Shown here piece after piece: positions 36,433-46,507 of a stretch of 64,000 nucleotides of DNA. The stretch's first letter is position 1. Every line of letters starts with the position of its first letter. The notes under the pieces are model-generated. The model was not told where the DNA came from, did no database searches, and saw nothing but the letters and a program-made list of their open reading frames with translations. A program made the translations under genes and the position numbers. Source of the DNA: an uncultured Saprospiraceae bacterium (GTDB taxonomy: Bacteria; Bacteroidota; Bacteroidia; Chitinophagales; Saprospiraceae); NCBI GenBank assembly GCA_938015595.1, contig CALLPI010000016.1, positions 1 to 64,000 on the forward strand. The letters are read 5' to 3'.

Positions 36433-36966
36433 TCAATGCTCTAAAATGCGCTGAATCTGCTGCTGGTGCCGCCGAAAGTGGAGTATAAAGAAGTAGAGCA
36501 TCTGTGCTAGAGAGAGCTTGCCAGCAAACGGATGCTTGTAAAGCGCCTTGTGGGTATAGTCTGGCGGCAGGCTTTCGAGCAATTCGCGCAGGCTTTGGCG
36601 ATTAGCGCGCCAGGCGTGCATGATGTCTTCCAAGTGGCCGGTTTCGGGCAGTGCTTCGTCGTTCACGCCTTTGGGCGCTTTAAACTTGACATAGGGCAGG
36701 GAATTGCTGCACATCAGCAAAAACAGACGCCAGCGCGCGCCAAGCCCTGTATCGGGAATATCCGCACCAAAACTCAGCTTCTTGCGCACGTATTTTTCCG
36801 ACAAATGCTCCGACAAGAGCAAGTGTTGCATGATTTGCAGTACTGACCACTGCCCTGGCCCCGGACGGCGGTTGAGCGCTCCATCAGGATAGTCTTTCAA
36901 CTTGTGGTAAAGGCTATTCAGTAGGTCGTCAAGCGCTTGCATCCGGCGGTCAATCTTAGAGTGCAT
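36433..36966 (-). CDS. DinB-like (DinB_2) metal-binding four-helix protein
   Basis: A 177-residue cytoplasmic protein of the DinB/YfiT superfamily of four-helix bundles. Probable metal ligands are His in QIMQHLLLSEH (about 44-54) and the two His in FILHFRRHQQQI near the C-terminus (about 159-170). The family contains thiol-dependent enzymes (bacillithiol or mycothiol transferases, maleylpyruvate isomerase) and stress proteins. The substrate is not known here. Single gene. The protease-operon promoter lies just after its stop codon. Confidence 0.82.
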   Translation of the reverse strand: MHSKIDRRMQALDDLLNSLYHKLKDYPDGALNRRPGPGQWSVLQIMQHLLLSEHLSEKYVRKKLSFGADIPDTGLGARWRLFLLMCSNSLPYVKFKAPKGVNDEALPETGHLEDIMHAWRANRQSLRELLESLPPDYTHKALYKHPFAGKLSLAQMLYFFILHFRRHQQQIQRILEH

Positions 36967-37049
36967 GGCATCGAAATTTTATTTGGCGATATTGCAACAA
37001 AAGAGCGGGTGGCACGTGTTAAAGTATCGCAATATATAGACAAGCGTCG

Positions 37050-37057
37050 TAACTTTG
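37050..37057 (+). promoter_or_regulatory. Putative -7 element (TAACTTTG)
   Basis: Full TAnnTTTG match 87 bp before the proposed TTG start of the acyltransferase-like gene. No convincing -33 box. Confidence 0.35.
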
Positions 37058-37144
37058 CGAAAAATTTGCAAAAGAGTTTCTGCATGGTTGCTCCAGCAGA
37101 TGACTCCCATGGCAAACAATTTTATATAGTTCAAAATCAGTACG

Positions 37145-38434
37145 TTGAATCTAACAGCCACACATGCTGCTCCCAAGCCTAAGGTCAGGCTCTACTTCCT
37201 AGATGCACTGCGCGCTTTCGCTATACTGATGATGCTGCAGGGGCACTTCATTGATACGCTGCTAGCACCAGCCTACCGAGACTTGTCTAACCCGATATTC
37301 AGTGCCTGGTCATTCATGCGTGGACTTACCGCACCGGTGTTCTTCACTGTTACAGGCTTCGTATTCGTATTCCTGCTGCTCAAGGAAAATAAACCGCTGC
37401 GCTCACACGAGCGCGTGCGCAAGGGGGTACGCCGAGCCGCTCTCTTGCTGATACTCGGCTATGCACTCAAGTGGAACATTGGATACATGCTCAACTTTCG
37501 GTTTTTCCCTCACCACTTTGTCATAGATGTGCTACACATCATTGGCCTTGCTCTACTGGCGCTTATCGGCATTTATGCCTTGCATCGCACTTGGGGCACG
37601 TCTTACGCGCTGCTGTTGGGTTTGGCAGGGGTTGCCGTATTCCTGCTGTTTCCTGTAGTAGAGGCCGCAGACTGGACGACAGCGCCGCGCTGGCTGGCCA
37701 ACTACTTCAGTATGGCCTACGGCTCTACCTTCACCATCTTCCCGTGGTTGGGCTACGCACTGTTAGGTGGCGTTATTGGTTCTATAGCGCATCATCACAC
37801 AGCCTGGTTCAAGTCTTGGTGGATGCCTTATGTGATTTTAGGCCTGGGCTTTTGGCTGCATTTCAATTCTTACACCATACTCAGTAATATACACCAGCTA
37901 CTCGGCTGGGACTTGTCGGCGCAGTGGCTGGACAAGCAGTATTTGTTCTGGCGCCTCGGACACGTGCTGATCGTATTGGCAATATTTGTTTTCCTGGAGC
38001 TATCTCTCAAAAAAGGCTTTCATCCTCTATTTTTAAAAATTGGCTCCGAAACGCTGACGATCTACGGCGCGCACTATGTCATTTTGTACAGTACCTGGTT
38101 TGGCGTTGGGCTGACGAAGTGGTGGAAGCAGTCGCTTAATCCGATGCAAGTGCTGATAGGAGCGCTGCTTTTTGAGGCGTTTTTCGTACTGCTGATTGCC
38201 TACATCGAAAAGGTGCGGCACATACTTTACGTAACTGTGCCCGCTTTGGGAACGTATGCATTCCGTTGGCTTAGAGTGCTGATCATGAGGTCGGCGCATC
38301 GGCTTAAGCTTCAATATCCATACGACCTGGGCACACCGGCAGGCTACTTTTCCACTGCAGTTTACCGTACGCTAAGTGTACTATTCGACTTGGCACCCAA
38401 GCACATACTGCGCAAGTCAGGAACACAAGGCTGA
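37145..38434 (+). CDS. HGSNAT-like (DUF1624-type) polytopic membrane protein
   Basis: 429 residues with about 9-10 hydrophobic helices. The N-terminal pattern RLYFLDALRAFAILMMLQGHFIDTLL, followed by FMRGLTAPVFFTVTGFVFVFLLL, is typical of heparan-alpha-glucosaminide N-acetyltransferase-like/DUF1624 proteins, predicted to move acetyl groups across the membrane onto sugars. An in-frame stop at 37127 leaves TTG (37145) as the only usual start codon before internal Met residues. TTG starts are rare in Bacteroidota, so the true start is uncertain. The acceptor is unknown. It stands alone between genes on the opposite strand. Confidence 0.8.
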   Translation: MNLTATHAAPKPKVRLYFLDALRAFAILMMLQGHFIDTLLAPAYRDLSNPIFSAWSFMRGLTAPVFFTVTGFVFVFLLLKENKPLRSHERVRKGVRRAALLLILGYALKWNIGYMLNFRFFPHHFVIDVLHIIGLALLALIGIYALHRTWGTSYALLLGLAGVAVFLLFPVVEAADWTTAPRWLANYFSMAYGSTFTIFPWLGYALLGGVIGSIAHHHTAWFKSWWMPYVILGLGFWLHFNSYTILSNIHQLLGWDLSAQWLDKQYLFWRLGHVLIVLAIFVFLELSLKKGFHPLFLKIGSETLTIYGAHYVILYSTWFGVGLTKWWKQSLNPMQVLIGALLFEAFFVLLIAYIEKVRHILYVTVPALGTYAFRWLRVLIMRSAHRLKLQYPYDLGTPAGYFSTAVYRTLSVLFDLAPKHILRKSGTQG

Positions 38435-38455
38435 TCTAGGGGCTCCCCACCGAGC

Positions 38456-39037
38456 CTATTGTAACACTACTTCTTTTTCCTCTACCATCTTGCGGATGTT
38501 GATCAAGGCGTAGCGCATGCGCCCTAGCGCGGTATTGATACTAACGCGGGTCAGTTTGGCAATTTCCTTGAAACTCATGTCGGCGTAATGGCGCAGAATG
38601 ACCACTTCGCGCTGTTCGGGCGGCAGCATGTCTACCAATTGGCGGATTTTCTCGTGTGTCTGGCTGCGAATGATGGTTTGCTCTGCATTGAGATCGTGGG
38701 CTTGAAGGATGTCAAAGATATCGAAAGTATCGGTAGGCGATAGCTGGGGGCGGCGTTTGTTGCGGCGGAAGTAGTCCACGCACATGTTGTAGGATATGCG
38801 CATAGCCCACTGTAGAAACTTGCCCTCGTGGTTGTACTTACCCTTGCGCAGAGTGTCAATGATTTTTATGAAGACCTCCTGAAAAATATCTTCGGCAAGG
38901 CTCTGATCCTTAACAAAGAGATAGATAGAGGTGAAAATTTTCTGCTGATGGCGATTGAGGAGTTCTTCGAAGGCTTGTTCGTTTCCTTCCAGATACGAAG
39001 CAATGAGCTGCTGATCGTTGAGCGGCGTAACCTGCAT
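38456..39037 (-). CDS. ECF-type RNA polymerase sigma factor
   Basis: 193 residues. Sigma-2 lies at about 25-95 (FEELLNRHQQKIFTSIYLFVKD, AEDIFQEVFIKIIDTL, FLQWAMRISYNMCVDYFRRNKR). Sigma-4 lies at about 130-185 (LPPEQREVVILRHYADMSFKEIAKLTRVSINTALGRMRYAL). The sequence is close to the common Bacteroidota ECF type without an adjacent anti-sigma gene. No membrane protein gene follows it here, so its control is not visible. The 276-bp upstream gap (39038-39313) contains AT-rich stretches but no certain promoter. It is unlike the more divergent sigma factor at 30.4 kb. Confidence 0.92.
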   Translation of the reverse strand: MQVTPLNDQQLIASYLEGNEQAFEELLNRHQQKIFTSIYLFVKDQSLAEDIFQEVFIKIIDTLRKGKYNHEGKFLQWAMRISYNMCVDYFRRNKRRPQLSPTDTFDIFDILQAHDLNAEQTIIRSQTHEKIRQLVDMLPPEQREVVILRHYADMSFKEIAKLTRVSINTALGRMRYALINIRKMVEEKEVVLQ

Positions 39038-39313
39038 AACTAAAAAAAGTTTAGGTACGAAAGTGAGTGAGTACGAACTTATTTTTTAGTGTAGAGGTTA
39101 CTTGCGATAGGTATAGTTATTTAGTGAAACGATAACGATTCAGCCGTTTTATTAGAAATATGGCTCAAAGATAGGGTTTTTTTGGTTTACTCCGCACATT
39201 GGGAGGCACTTTTTTTGAACTTTAACAACAAATTAACGGAGTGCAAACAATTTTTTTAGAACAGCCAAAGGCAGAAGTTCATTCTAAAAAGTTCATAAAC
39301 AGTGCATTAATTT

Positions 39314-40696
39314 TTAGCCCTTTATCCAACGCAGCGTTTTTCTTCCCTGCGAAGTGTACACTTCCAGGAGATACAAACCGCGTGGCCAGGTAGATACGTC
39401 CAGTTGCCAGCGCTCAAGCGCCGAAAGCGCGGCCTGGTACGCCAAGCGCCCACTTGCATCTATAATCCGAATATGGCGTGCCACGCCGGGAAACGCCACT
39501 GTAAGCACATCCGAAACCGGATTGGCCAGAAGATAAGCCTGCTCGGGCTCAGGTTGAAGGTTAGCCGCTGACGTAGCTACGCAATTGGGCGCACCGCCAG
39601 AAATTTCCACTAATACGCCGTTTTGCACGTACCAATGCTCCCACACACCGCCCGAGCCGGTCTTCCAGTCCACTAAGCTAAAGCGATGACTACCCGTAGG
39701 GGTTCCTTTTATCTTATATACCTTGAGCGCCTGGGCATTGCGAAACCAGTGCAGCGGAGTGTTGGGCTGGCAGGTCTCTGGGTGCCGCACACTGAGGTCG
39801 CAGTTGAAATGGATAAAATAGGCATTGTCGTCATACGCAGGAAAACTGCCATAAGCTACGGCGTTGCCGGCAGGGTCTATACACACGGCAGTAAATTCGT
39901 CGCAGGCAATGCCTTTGGCCTCCACACCCCAGTCGTTGAAGATACGGGCCAGGAAAGCCACGTGCCGGCCCTTGCGGTTGGGGTTGTCGTAGTGGGTGTC
40001 AGTGATGACGTCGCGCAGGTGGTAGTTCTGTAAAAAAGGTGCGCCCTCTACCGTCATGCGCACATGAAAGGGATTGCCCAGGGCGTCTGCCGAACTGATG
40101 GTGCCATTTTGCGCCGAAAAATAATACCGCCCGAGAATGGCCATGCCTGCGCTGGTGCCACCAATGACGATGTTGCGCTGCTGAATGGCTACATTGATAA
40201 GGCTGTCTACCGGTGTATTGCGCCAAAAGGATACGTACTTCCACTGGTCGCCACCGGCAATCCAAATGGCCTCTGCACGCTGAATGCGCTGGCGCACGTA
40301 GGTATCATAAGAGGCAGAGGCATTGTGGAATACAATAGTTTCTACTGAATTAACCTGTACGCCGAGTTCACCGTACAGGTAATTGTTGTACCCGCTGGAA
40401 CCAGAAGCGCGCAGTACCAGCACATCACCACCGTTGGCTCTGGTCAGAAACCAGCGCATAGCATCGTCGCTCTCGGTAGAGCCTCCCATCAGACAAATAC
40501 CACCAGCAGGCGTAGTGACAACATCCACAGGGTTACCAGTGAAGAACGAAGTGTAGTTCTGGGCATAAAGCGCAGGGCGGGCAAGGATAGAGTATAAAAT
40601 AAAAAATAAAAAGTAAAAAGTTGGGCGGGCAACTGATGAAACCCAAATATGAACGCAATGAACCGATTGGGTGGGTACTCTACTTCTCATGTTCAA
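39314..40696 (-). CDS. Secreted cyanophycinase-like S51 peptidase with T9SS sorting domain
   Basis: 460 residues. The start at 40696 overlaps the folC stop (ATGA), which supports it. A hydrophobic export signal follows at about 27-45 (FYFLFFILYSILARPALYAQ), preceded by an unusually long n-region. The enzyme domain shows GGICLMGGSTESDDAMRWFL, IWIAGGDQWKYV and VIGGTSAGMAIL, whose Ser is the nucleophile of cyanophycinase/peptidase E. The C-terminus is a T9SS type A domain (AYLLANPVSDVLTV, RIIDASGRLAYQ, WPRGLYLLEVYTSQGRKTLRWIKG). Probable role: extracellular hydrolysis of cyanophycin or other Asp-linked peptides. No cyanophycin synthetase is in the window. Confidence 0.87.
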   Translation of the reverse strand: MNMRSRVPTQSVHCVHIWVSSVARPTFYFLFFILYSILARPALYAQNYTSFFTGNPVDVVTTPAGGICLMGGSTESDDAMRWFLTRANGGDVLVLRASGSSGYNNYLYGELGVQVNSVETIVFHNASASYDTYVRQRIQRAEAIWIAGGDQWKYVSFWRNTPVDSLINVAIQQRNIVIGGTSAGMAILGRYYFSAQNGTISSADALGNPFHVRMTVEGAPFLQNYHLRDVITDTHYDNPNRKGRHVAFLARIFNDWGVEAKGIACDEFTAVCIDPAGNAVAYGSFPAYDDNAYFIHFNCDLSVRHPETCQPNTPLHWFRNAQALKVYKIKGTPTGSHRFSLVDWKTGSGGVWEHWYVQNGVLVEISGGAPNCVATSAANLQPEPEQAYLLANPVSDVLTVAFPGVARHIRIIDASGRLAYQAALSALERWQLDVSTWPRGLYLLEVYTSQGRKTLRWIKG

Positions 40697-41988
40697 ATAA
40701 TTTCAGCCACTACAAAGATACTGCCTGTAACCAGAATGAGGTCGTCCGGCGACGCCTTTTTGCGAGCAGCCTTCAAAGCTCCCTTTACCGTAGTATAAGC
40801 CCTGCCTTGCAATCCGTACTGAGCTGCCAGCCCTTGCAAACGACTAGACTCCAGGCCGCGCGGAATATCTGCCTTGCAAAAATAATACTGCGCTTCTTTG
40901 GGCAACAGCGCCAGCACCGTCGAGGGGTCTTTATCCTTGACCATGCCTAGTACCACGTGCAATCGGCGGAATGACATGTGCTTCAGTTCCTGCACCACCT
41001 GCTCCATGCCTTGGGGGTTGTGGGCGCTGTCGCACAATACCTTAGGACGCTGAGCAATTACATCCCAGCGGCCAAGAAAACCCGTAAGTTCGCGCAGGTA
41101 TTGCAAACCATACCTTATATGTGCCTCTTGTATGGAAAAATGCCGTTTCAACAACTCCAGCGCAGCGAGGGTGGTCTGCAAGTTTTTAGCCTGGAAGCCT
41201 CCTGCAAGGTTGAGTTCGAGTTGGGAATATCGCAACTGGCCGAGGTGAAAGATATCAAAAATGGTATGATAATCAGAGGCAGCAAGGGGCACAGCCCGCC
41301 AAAAGCGCTCAGCTGTGTACATTTCGGCCTCCATCTCCTGTGCGCGCTGAGCAAAAACCGGCTCCGTATCTGGCAATAGTTCCCCTACTACTACTGGCAC
41401 CCGATGCTTGATAATGCCGGCTTTTTCGCCGGCAATCAGCGGCAGCGTATGCCCCAGAAACTCCATGTGGTCAAATCCTATGTTGGTAATAACAGAAAGT
41501 ATAGGCTGCACTACATTAGTAGAGTCTAACCGCCCGCCCAGGCCAGTTTCTATCACTGCCACATCTACCTTTTCTTGAGCGAAATAATCGAAAGCCAGGG
41601 CAGTACTCATTTCAAAGAAGGAGGGTTTGATGGCGTCCATCACCGGTTGGATGCGTCGCACAAAGTCCACTACAAAAGCCCGTGGTACATAGTGGCCGTT
41701 GATACGCGCTCGTTCGCGAAAGTCGCGATAGTGCGGCGATACGCAAAGCCCAGTTTTCAGCCCGGCAGCCTGTAACACGGCACTGAGCATGAAACAGGTA
41801 GAGCCCTTGCCGTTGGTGCCAGCTACGTGCACGACGGGATAGCGCAACTGGGGCTGCCCCAAGGCTTCGCACAGTGCTAGGATGTTGGTGAGGTCTTTGC
41901 GAAAAGCAGGCGCACCCACGCGCTGAAACATGGGCAACTGGCTGTACAGCAGGTCCAGCGTAGCTTGATATGCCTTGCGAAGGCTCAC
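40693..41988 (-). CDS. folC: Folylpolyglutamate/dihydrofolate synthase
   Basis: A 431-residue Mur-ligase-family enzyme that adds glutamate to folates in the cytoplasm. The ATP-binding loop VHVAGTNGKGSTCFML lies at about 48-63. Further motifs are VAVIETGLGGRLDSTN (about 138-153), NIGFDHMEFLGHTLPLIAGEKAGIIK and CDSAHNPQGMEQ. Length and motif order fit FolC. It overlaps both neighbours by 4 bp (STAS gene upstream, cyanophycinase-like gene downstream), giving a tightly coupled three-gene unit of unrelated functions. Confidence 0.95.
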   Translation of the reverse strand: MSLRKAYQATLDLLYSQLPMFQRVGAPAFRKDLTNILALCEALGQPQLRYPVVHVAGTNGKGSTCFMLSAVLQAAGLKTGLCVSPHYRDFRERARINGHYVPRAFVVDFVRRIQPVMDAIKPSFFEMSTALAFDYFAQEKVDVAVIETGLGGRLDSTNVVQPILSVITNIGFDHMEFLGHTLPLIAGEKAGIIKHRVPVVVGELLPDTEPVFAQRAQEMEAEMYTAERFWRAVPLAASDYHTIFDIFHLGQLRYSQLELNLAGGFQAKNLQTTLAALELLKRHFSIQEAHIRYGLQYLRELTGFLGRWDVIAQRPKVLCDSAHNPQGMEQVVQELKHMSFRRLHVVLGMVKDKDPSTVLALLPKEAQYYFCKADIPRGLESSRLQGLAAQYGLQGRAYTTVKGALKAARKKASPDDLILVTGSIFVVAEII

Positions 41989-42365
41989 TCTTCTTCCTCT
42001 ACACCCAGCTCCCGCTCCATTTCCTCCATAAAAATGTAATCAATGGATTCCGAAACCGTAGGGATGATGGTCAGGATGGTTTCAAGGCGAGAGATTTCGA
42101 TGAGTTTTTTGACGCTAGGGTGCTCAATGCCAGTGAGGATGAAAGAGCCCAGGCGCTTCCAGAGACGGTCGCCGGTGAGGATGGCACTAAGGCCAGAGGA
42201 ATCCACGAAAGAGACTTTCGACAAGTCAAGCACGAGGTTATTGACCCCCTCGTTAGAAAGGATGACGAACTCTGACTTGAGCTGGGGGGCCACCAGGTTG
42301 TTCAACGATTCTTCTTCTAGACTGAGTATGGCGTAGCGTTCTTGCTTATCTATGGTATATTTCAT
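41985..42365 (-). CDS. STAS-domain protein (anti-anti-sigma type)
   Basis: 126 residues forming one STAS domain. The conserved loop LSKVSFVDSSGLSAIL (about 48-63) contains the Ser pair that is phosphorylated in SpoIIAA/RsbV proteins. The C-terminal tail is acidic (EEMERELGVEEEE). No RsbW-like kinase or PP2C phosphatase gene is present nearby, so its partner is unknown. First gene of the STAS-folC-cyanophycinase unit, with a candidate promoter 26 bp upstream. Confidence 0.88.
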   Translation of the reverse strand: MKYTIDKQERYAILSLEEESLNNLVAPQLKSEFVILSNEGVNNLVLDLSKVSFVDSSGLSAILTGDRLWKRLGSFILTGIEHPSVKKLIEISRLETILTIIPTVSESIDYIFMEEMERELGVEEEE

Positions 42366-42390
42366 GGTGTCGCAGTTACAAAACTCTGGG

Positions 42391-42398
42391 CAAAGGTA
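42391..42398 (-). promoter_or_regulatory. Putative -7 element of the STAS-folC operon (TACCTTTG)
   Basis: Full TAnnTTTG match on the minus strand, 26 bp before the ATG at 42365. A weak ATTTA stretch sits near the -33 position. Confidence 0.45.
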
Positions 42399-42620
42399 AG
42401 TATTCTTGTCGTAAATGTGCGCACTTGTGCAAAAAAGCCGTCGGCAGGTAGGAATTAAACTTGTTGCCCGCCTGTGATGTTTACGGTAAGTTCATGTTGA
42501 TTCAAGTCGTTTTTTTGCCTCGAAACCCGTTTTTTTGAGTAAAAAGTATAAACTTTGCACCGCAGGCAGGAAAAGACTAGTCAGCTTTATTGTACAGGCA
42601 AATACCGTAACGTTTTACGT

Positions 42621-45203
42621 ATGAATAACCAAAAATTCTCTCCCAAAGTCAAGCAGATCATTGCCCGCAGTCGCCAGGCGGCCCTGCGTTTGGGGCACGA
42701 CTTCATCGGCACGGAGCACTTGCTGCTGAGTATTATTGAGGACAAAGACAGCCTGGCTGTCCAGGTGCTGGAATCCCTAGAAGTGGACTGCGACGAACTG
42801 CGTTTCAAAATAAAGGAATCCATTCAGCAAATCCCTGCTTCGCCTACTATGCTCAATGTGGGCACGCTGCCGCTCAACAAGCACGCCGAGCGGGTACTGA
42901 AACTCACGCTGCTGGAAGCCAAAGCCCTGAGCAGCGAGGAAATCGCCCCAGAGCACCTGATGCTTTCCATCCTCAAACATCAGGAATTTCCTGCCTCGCG
43001 CATACTCCAACAGTTCGATATTGACTACGACATGTACAAAGCAGAACTGGAATACGCTCGCTCAGAGCAGGACTTCAGCACGGGCAACTTTGTGGAGCCA
43101 TACGCCCAGGCGCCCGGTGGCCAAGATGACGACCCCTATGACGACGACGACAACCCCTCGCGCTACCAACAGCGCCGCCCAGGCAGCAGCGGCAGCACCA
43201 AGTCGCGTACGCCAGTGCTGGACAACTTCGGGCGCGACGTCACCAAGCTAGCCGAAGAGGATAAACTCGACCCCATCATTGGCCGCGAAAACGAAATCGA
43301 GCGCGTGTCTCAAATTTTGAGCCGCCGCAAGAAAAACAACCCTATCCTCATTGGCGAGCCAGGCGTAGGTAAAACCGCCATTGTAGAAGGCCTGGCTATG
43401 CGCATTGTGCAGCGCAAAGTATCGCGTACTCTGTTTAACAAGCGCATTGTCATGCTCGACATGGCTGCCATGGTGGCAGGCACCAAGTATCGCGGCCAGT
43501 TTGAAGAGCGCATGAAAGCCATCATGAACGAGTTGGAAAAATCTCGCGATGTCATCTTATTTATTGATGAAATTCACACCATTGTAGGAGCGGGCGGTGC
43601 TACCGGCTCGCTGGATGCTTCCAACATCTTCAAGCCGGCGCTTTCCCGAGGTGAGCTGCAGTGCATTGGCGCATCCACCCTGGACGAATACCGCCAATAC
43701 ATCGAAAAAGACGGCGCCCTGGATCGCCGCTTCCAGAAGGTACTGGTAGAGCCGCCCAGCCCGGAGGAGGCTATACACATCCTGCACAATATTAAGCCCA
43801 AATACGAGGAGTTTCATAATGTGAGCTTCTCCGATGAGGCCATCAACGCCTGTGTACGCCTGAGCGACCGCTACATCACTGACCGCTTCTTGCCCGACAA
43901 AGCTATTGACGTACTCGACGAAGTGGGCGCGCGCGTACACCTTAAGAATATACACGTGCCTAAGCACATCGAAGACCTCGAGAAGGCCATCGAAGAGATC
44001 AAAGAGCAAAAAAATGCTGCCGTCAAGAGCCAGCAATACGAAAAAGCTGCCGACCTGCGCGACAAAGAGTCTAAGATGGCCCGGCAGTTGGAGTTCGCCA
44101 AAATCCAGTGGGAAGAAGAAGCCAAAACCAAGCGCTACCCTGTATCAGAAGACGACATCGCCGAGGTCGTTTCCATGATGACGGGCATCCCAGTGAAGCG
44201 CGTAGCTCAAAGTGAAAGCAAAAAGCTGGTGGGCATGGGCAAAGACATGCAGGGCATGATCATTGGCCAGGACGAAGCTATTGCCAAAGTGGTTAAGGCC
44301 ATTCAACGCAATCGCGTGGGGCTCAAAGACCCCTCCCGCCCCATCGGCTCGTTCATCTTCTTGGGGCCCACTGGCGTAGGCAAGACCGAAATGGCCAAGG
44401 CACTGGCGCGCTACCTATTTGACACCGAAGATGCGCTCATCCGAATTGACATGAGCGAATACATGGAAAAATTCACAGTGAGCCGCCTCATCGGCGCACC
44501 TCCCGGATACGTAGGTTATGAAGAAGGCGGCCAACTGACAGAAAAAGTACGCCGCAAGCCCTACTCGGTAGTACTCCTTGATGAAATCGAAAAGGCGCAT
44601 CCAGATGTGTATAACATCCTGCTGCAAGTACTGGACGATGGGCAACTAACCGACGGCCTAGGACGTAAGGTGGATTTCAAGAATACCATCATCATCATGA
44701 CCTCTAACATAGGTGTGCGGCAACTAAAGGATTTTGGCCAAGGGGTGGGCTTTGCCACCAAAGCCAAGCAGGAATCGGTAGAAGACTACTCGCGCAGCAT
44801 TATCCAGAATGCCCTCAAGCGCACCTTCTCGCCGGAATTCCTCAACCGCATTGATGATGTGATCATCTTCAACAGCCTGGGCCAGGAAGAAATTCTTCAG
44901 ATCATAGACATCTCTCTGCGCGACCTCTACAAGCGCATAAACGCCATGGGGTACAATATTGTACTCACGGACGAAGCCAAGCGCTTTGTAGCCGACAAGG
45001 GCTTTGACCCGCAGTTTGGCGCCAGGCCGCTGCACCGGGCTATTCAAAAGTACATTGAAGACCCGCTGGCCGAGTACATCCTGGCCGAGAACCTCTCAGA
45101 GGGTGCTCAACTAGAAGCTCGGCTCAGCGAAGACGGCCAGTCGTTGGTCATTCAGCAGATCAACGAAAAACAGGTAGAGAGCAAAATACAGGATCAGAAT
45201 TAA
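42621..45203 (+). CDS. clpC: ClpC-type AAA+ unfoldase
   Basis: 860 residues from the ATG at 42621; the longer frame from 42555 adds a non-conserved leader. Two Clp-N repeats at about 8-145 ([31 protein letters not shown]), an acidic linker, AAA-1 with Walker [12 protein letters not shown] and Walker B ILFIDEIH, a UVR-like middle segment ([16 protein letters not shown]), AAA-2 with Walker [15 protein letters not shown] and Walker [13 protein letters not shown], and a C-terminal D2 domain. It feeds substrates to ClpP, which is not in the window. The upstream gap (42366-42620) contains TTTTTTTG and TATAAACTTTG near 42531-42557, a possible promoter with non-ideal spacing. Confidence 0.95.
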   Translation: MNNQKFSPKVKQIIARSRQAALRLGHDFIGTEHLLLSIIEDKDSLAVQVLESLEVDCDELRFKIKESIQQIPASPTMLNVGTLPLNKHAERVLKLTLLEAKALSSEEIAPEHLMLSILKHQEFPASRILQQFDIDYDMYKAELEYARSEQDFSTGNFVEPYAQAPGGQDDDPYDDDDNPSRYQQRRPGSSGSTKSRTPVLDNFGRDVTKLAEEDKLDPIIGRENEIERVSQILSRRKKNNPILIGEPGVGKTAIVEGLAMRIVQRKVSRTLFNKRIVMLDMAAMVAGTKYRGQFEERMKAIMNELEKSRDVILFIDEIHTIVGAGGATGSLDASNIFKPALSRGELQCIGASTLDEYRQYIEKDGALDRRFQKVLVEPPSPEEAIHILHNIKPKYEEFHNVSFSDEAINACVRLSDRYITDRFLPDKAIDVLDEVGARVHLKNIHVPKHIEDLEKAIEEIKEQKNAAVKSQQYEKAADLRDKESKMARQLEFAKIQWEEEAKTKRYPVSEDDIAEVVSMMTGIPVKRVAQSESKKLVGMGKDMQGMIIGQDEAIAKVVKAIQRNRVGLKDPSRPIGSFIFLGPTGVGKTEMAKALARYLFDTEDALIRIDMSEYMEKFTVSRLIGAPPGYVGYEEGGQLTEKVRRKPYSVVLLDEIEKAHPDVYNILLQVLDDGQLTDGLGRKVDFKNTIIIMTSNIGVRQLKDFGQGVGFATKAKQESVEDYSRSIIQNALKRTFSPEFLNRIDDVIIFNSLGQEEILQIIDISLRDLYKRINAMGYNIVLTDEAKRFVADKGFDPQFGARPLHRAIQKYIEDPLAEYILAENLSEGAQLEARLSEDGQSLVIQQINEKQVESKIQDQN

Positions 45204-46483
45204 CCTTCCTGCCAGGCGCCAACGCACACCTCCCACAGTGTTTCGGGAGCCAGATACTGCTGAGCAAGGTGTAGTAGGTCATTGGCACTAATGTGCTGTA
45301 TGGTGCTTGCCATTTGCTGGAAGTAGCCCATGGGAAGATCTTCTATGACAGCTGTTTTGACAATATCGGCTACGTTGAAAGGGCCATCCAGCATATTGAG
45401 CATACCCCCCATGAGGTAGTTGCGCACCATGGCTAGTTCCTCTTCGCCCACGGGTTCCTCACGGAGGATTTCCACCTCCTGGTAAATTTGGGCAAGGGTA
45501 TCCTCTACAAACTCTGTGCTGCTTTCGGTGGCAATGAGGAATGCCCCATCAAACCGAACAGGTTCCAGGCTGGAATAGATGTTGTAGGTGTAGCCTTTTT
45601 CTTCGCGGATGTTGGTCATCAGGCGCGAGCCGAAGTAGCCGCCAAGAATGGTGTTGAGCACGTACATGCCGGCATAGTCGGGATGGGCACGATTGAACAA
45701 GCGCCTGCCAATGCGAACGGCGGCTTGCACCTTATCGGGATGGCTGATGCGCATACGCTGGGGCAGGCACTCCTCCACTGGAGGTATATGAGGATTGCTC
45801 TGGCCTGGTTTTATGGCGTAGCTGAGGCAGTCATCTAAGGCACGCAGCATGTCAGGCCGAATGTGGCCGCTGAGGAAGATACTGCAATTGCCGGCCAGAT
45901 AGTGCTGGCGAAAGTGTTGCAGCAGGTCGTCGCGTTTGAGGGCGGCATAGGTTTCGGGGTAGCTGTTGTAGCCATAAGGGTGGTGTTCGCCAAAGATGAG
46001 TTCGGTAATTTTGCGGTAGGCTACCACATCGCTTTTGGAGAGTTCTACCTGGAGTTCTACTTGGTTCCGCTGAATGAAGTTATCCAGTTCGTGCTGCGGG
46101 AAAGTGGGATGCTCAAGTATTTCTGCCAATATGGGAAGCACCTTGTAAAAATACTTGTTGAGCGTATAGAGCGCTACGTTGGACGTGTCCAAGCTGTATG
46201 GCGTTTGGAGGGTAGCGCCATAGAAGTCGAGCGTTTCGGCTATATCGGCAGCACTATATCGCAGGGTTCCCTCCTTGAGTTGGCTCAGGGTGGCGCGGGC
46301 GGCCAATGGCTTGTGCTCGTAGGGGCGGCCTGCATGAAAAACCAACTCCAGCTTGCACACTTCCTGGTCGCCCAGGTGAATAACGTACACAGGAATGCCG
46401 TTGCTGAGGTGGTGTACCTGATATGGCGGCAATTCCAACTGATGTATGGAGGCAATGGGAGGTGCCTGAGTTCGGTTGGGCAT
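45200..46483 (-). CDS. M16-family peptidase homologue lacking the zinc motif
   Basis: 427 residues with the M16 (pitrilysin/insulinase) two-domain fold: LSNGIPVYVIHLGDQEVCKLELVFHAGRPYEHKPLAA at the N-terminus and the C-terminal half with PDKVQAAVRIGRR, VLNTILGGYFGSRLMTNIREEKGYTYNIYS. The usual inverted zinc motif HxxEH is replaced by a stretch reading ATLSQLKEGT, so it should be inactive and act as the non-catalytic partner subunit. M16B pairs are normally adjacent, but no active partner gene is next to it here. Its stop overlaps the clpC stop from the other strand. No signal peptide is visible. Confidence 0.88.
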   Translation of the reverse strand: MPNRTQAPPIASIHQLELPPYQVHHLSNGIPVYVIHLGDQEVCKLELVFHAGRPYEHKPLAARATLSQLKEGTLRYSAADIAETLDFYGATLQTPYSLDTSNVALYTLNKYFYKVLPILAEILEHPTFPQHELDNFIQRNQVELQVELSKSDVVAYRKITELIFGEHHPYGYNSYPETYAALKRDDLLQHFRQHYLAGNCSIFLSGHIRPDMLRALDDCLSYAIKPGQSNPHIPPVEECLPQRMRISHPDKVQAAVRIGRRLFNRAHPDYAGMYVLNTILGGYFGSRLMTNIREEKGYTYNIYSSLEPVRFDGAFLIATESSTEFVEDTLAQIYQEVEILREEPVGEEELAMVRNYLMGGMLNMLDGPFNVADIVKTAVIEDLPMGYFQQMASTIQHISANDLLHLAQQYLAPETLWEVCVGAWQEG

Positions 46484-46507
46484 GGCATGGATGCTTAGTA
46501 AATGCTA

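Noticed and set aside
42531-42557. TTTTTTTG ... TATAAACTTTG as a clpC promoter
   Set aside because: The -7 box has one base too many between TA and TTTG, and the spacer is short. Not strong enough to list as a feature.
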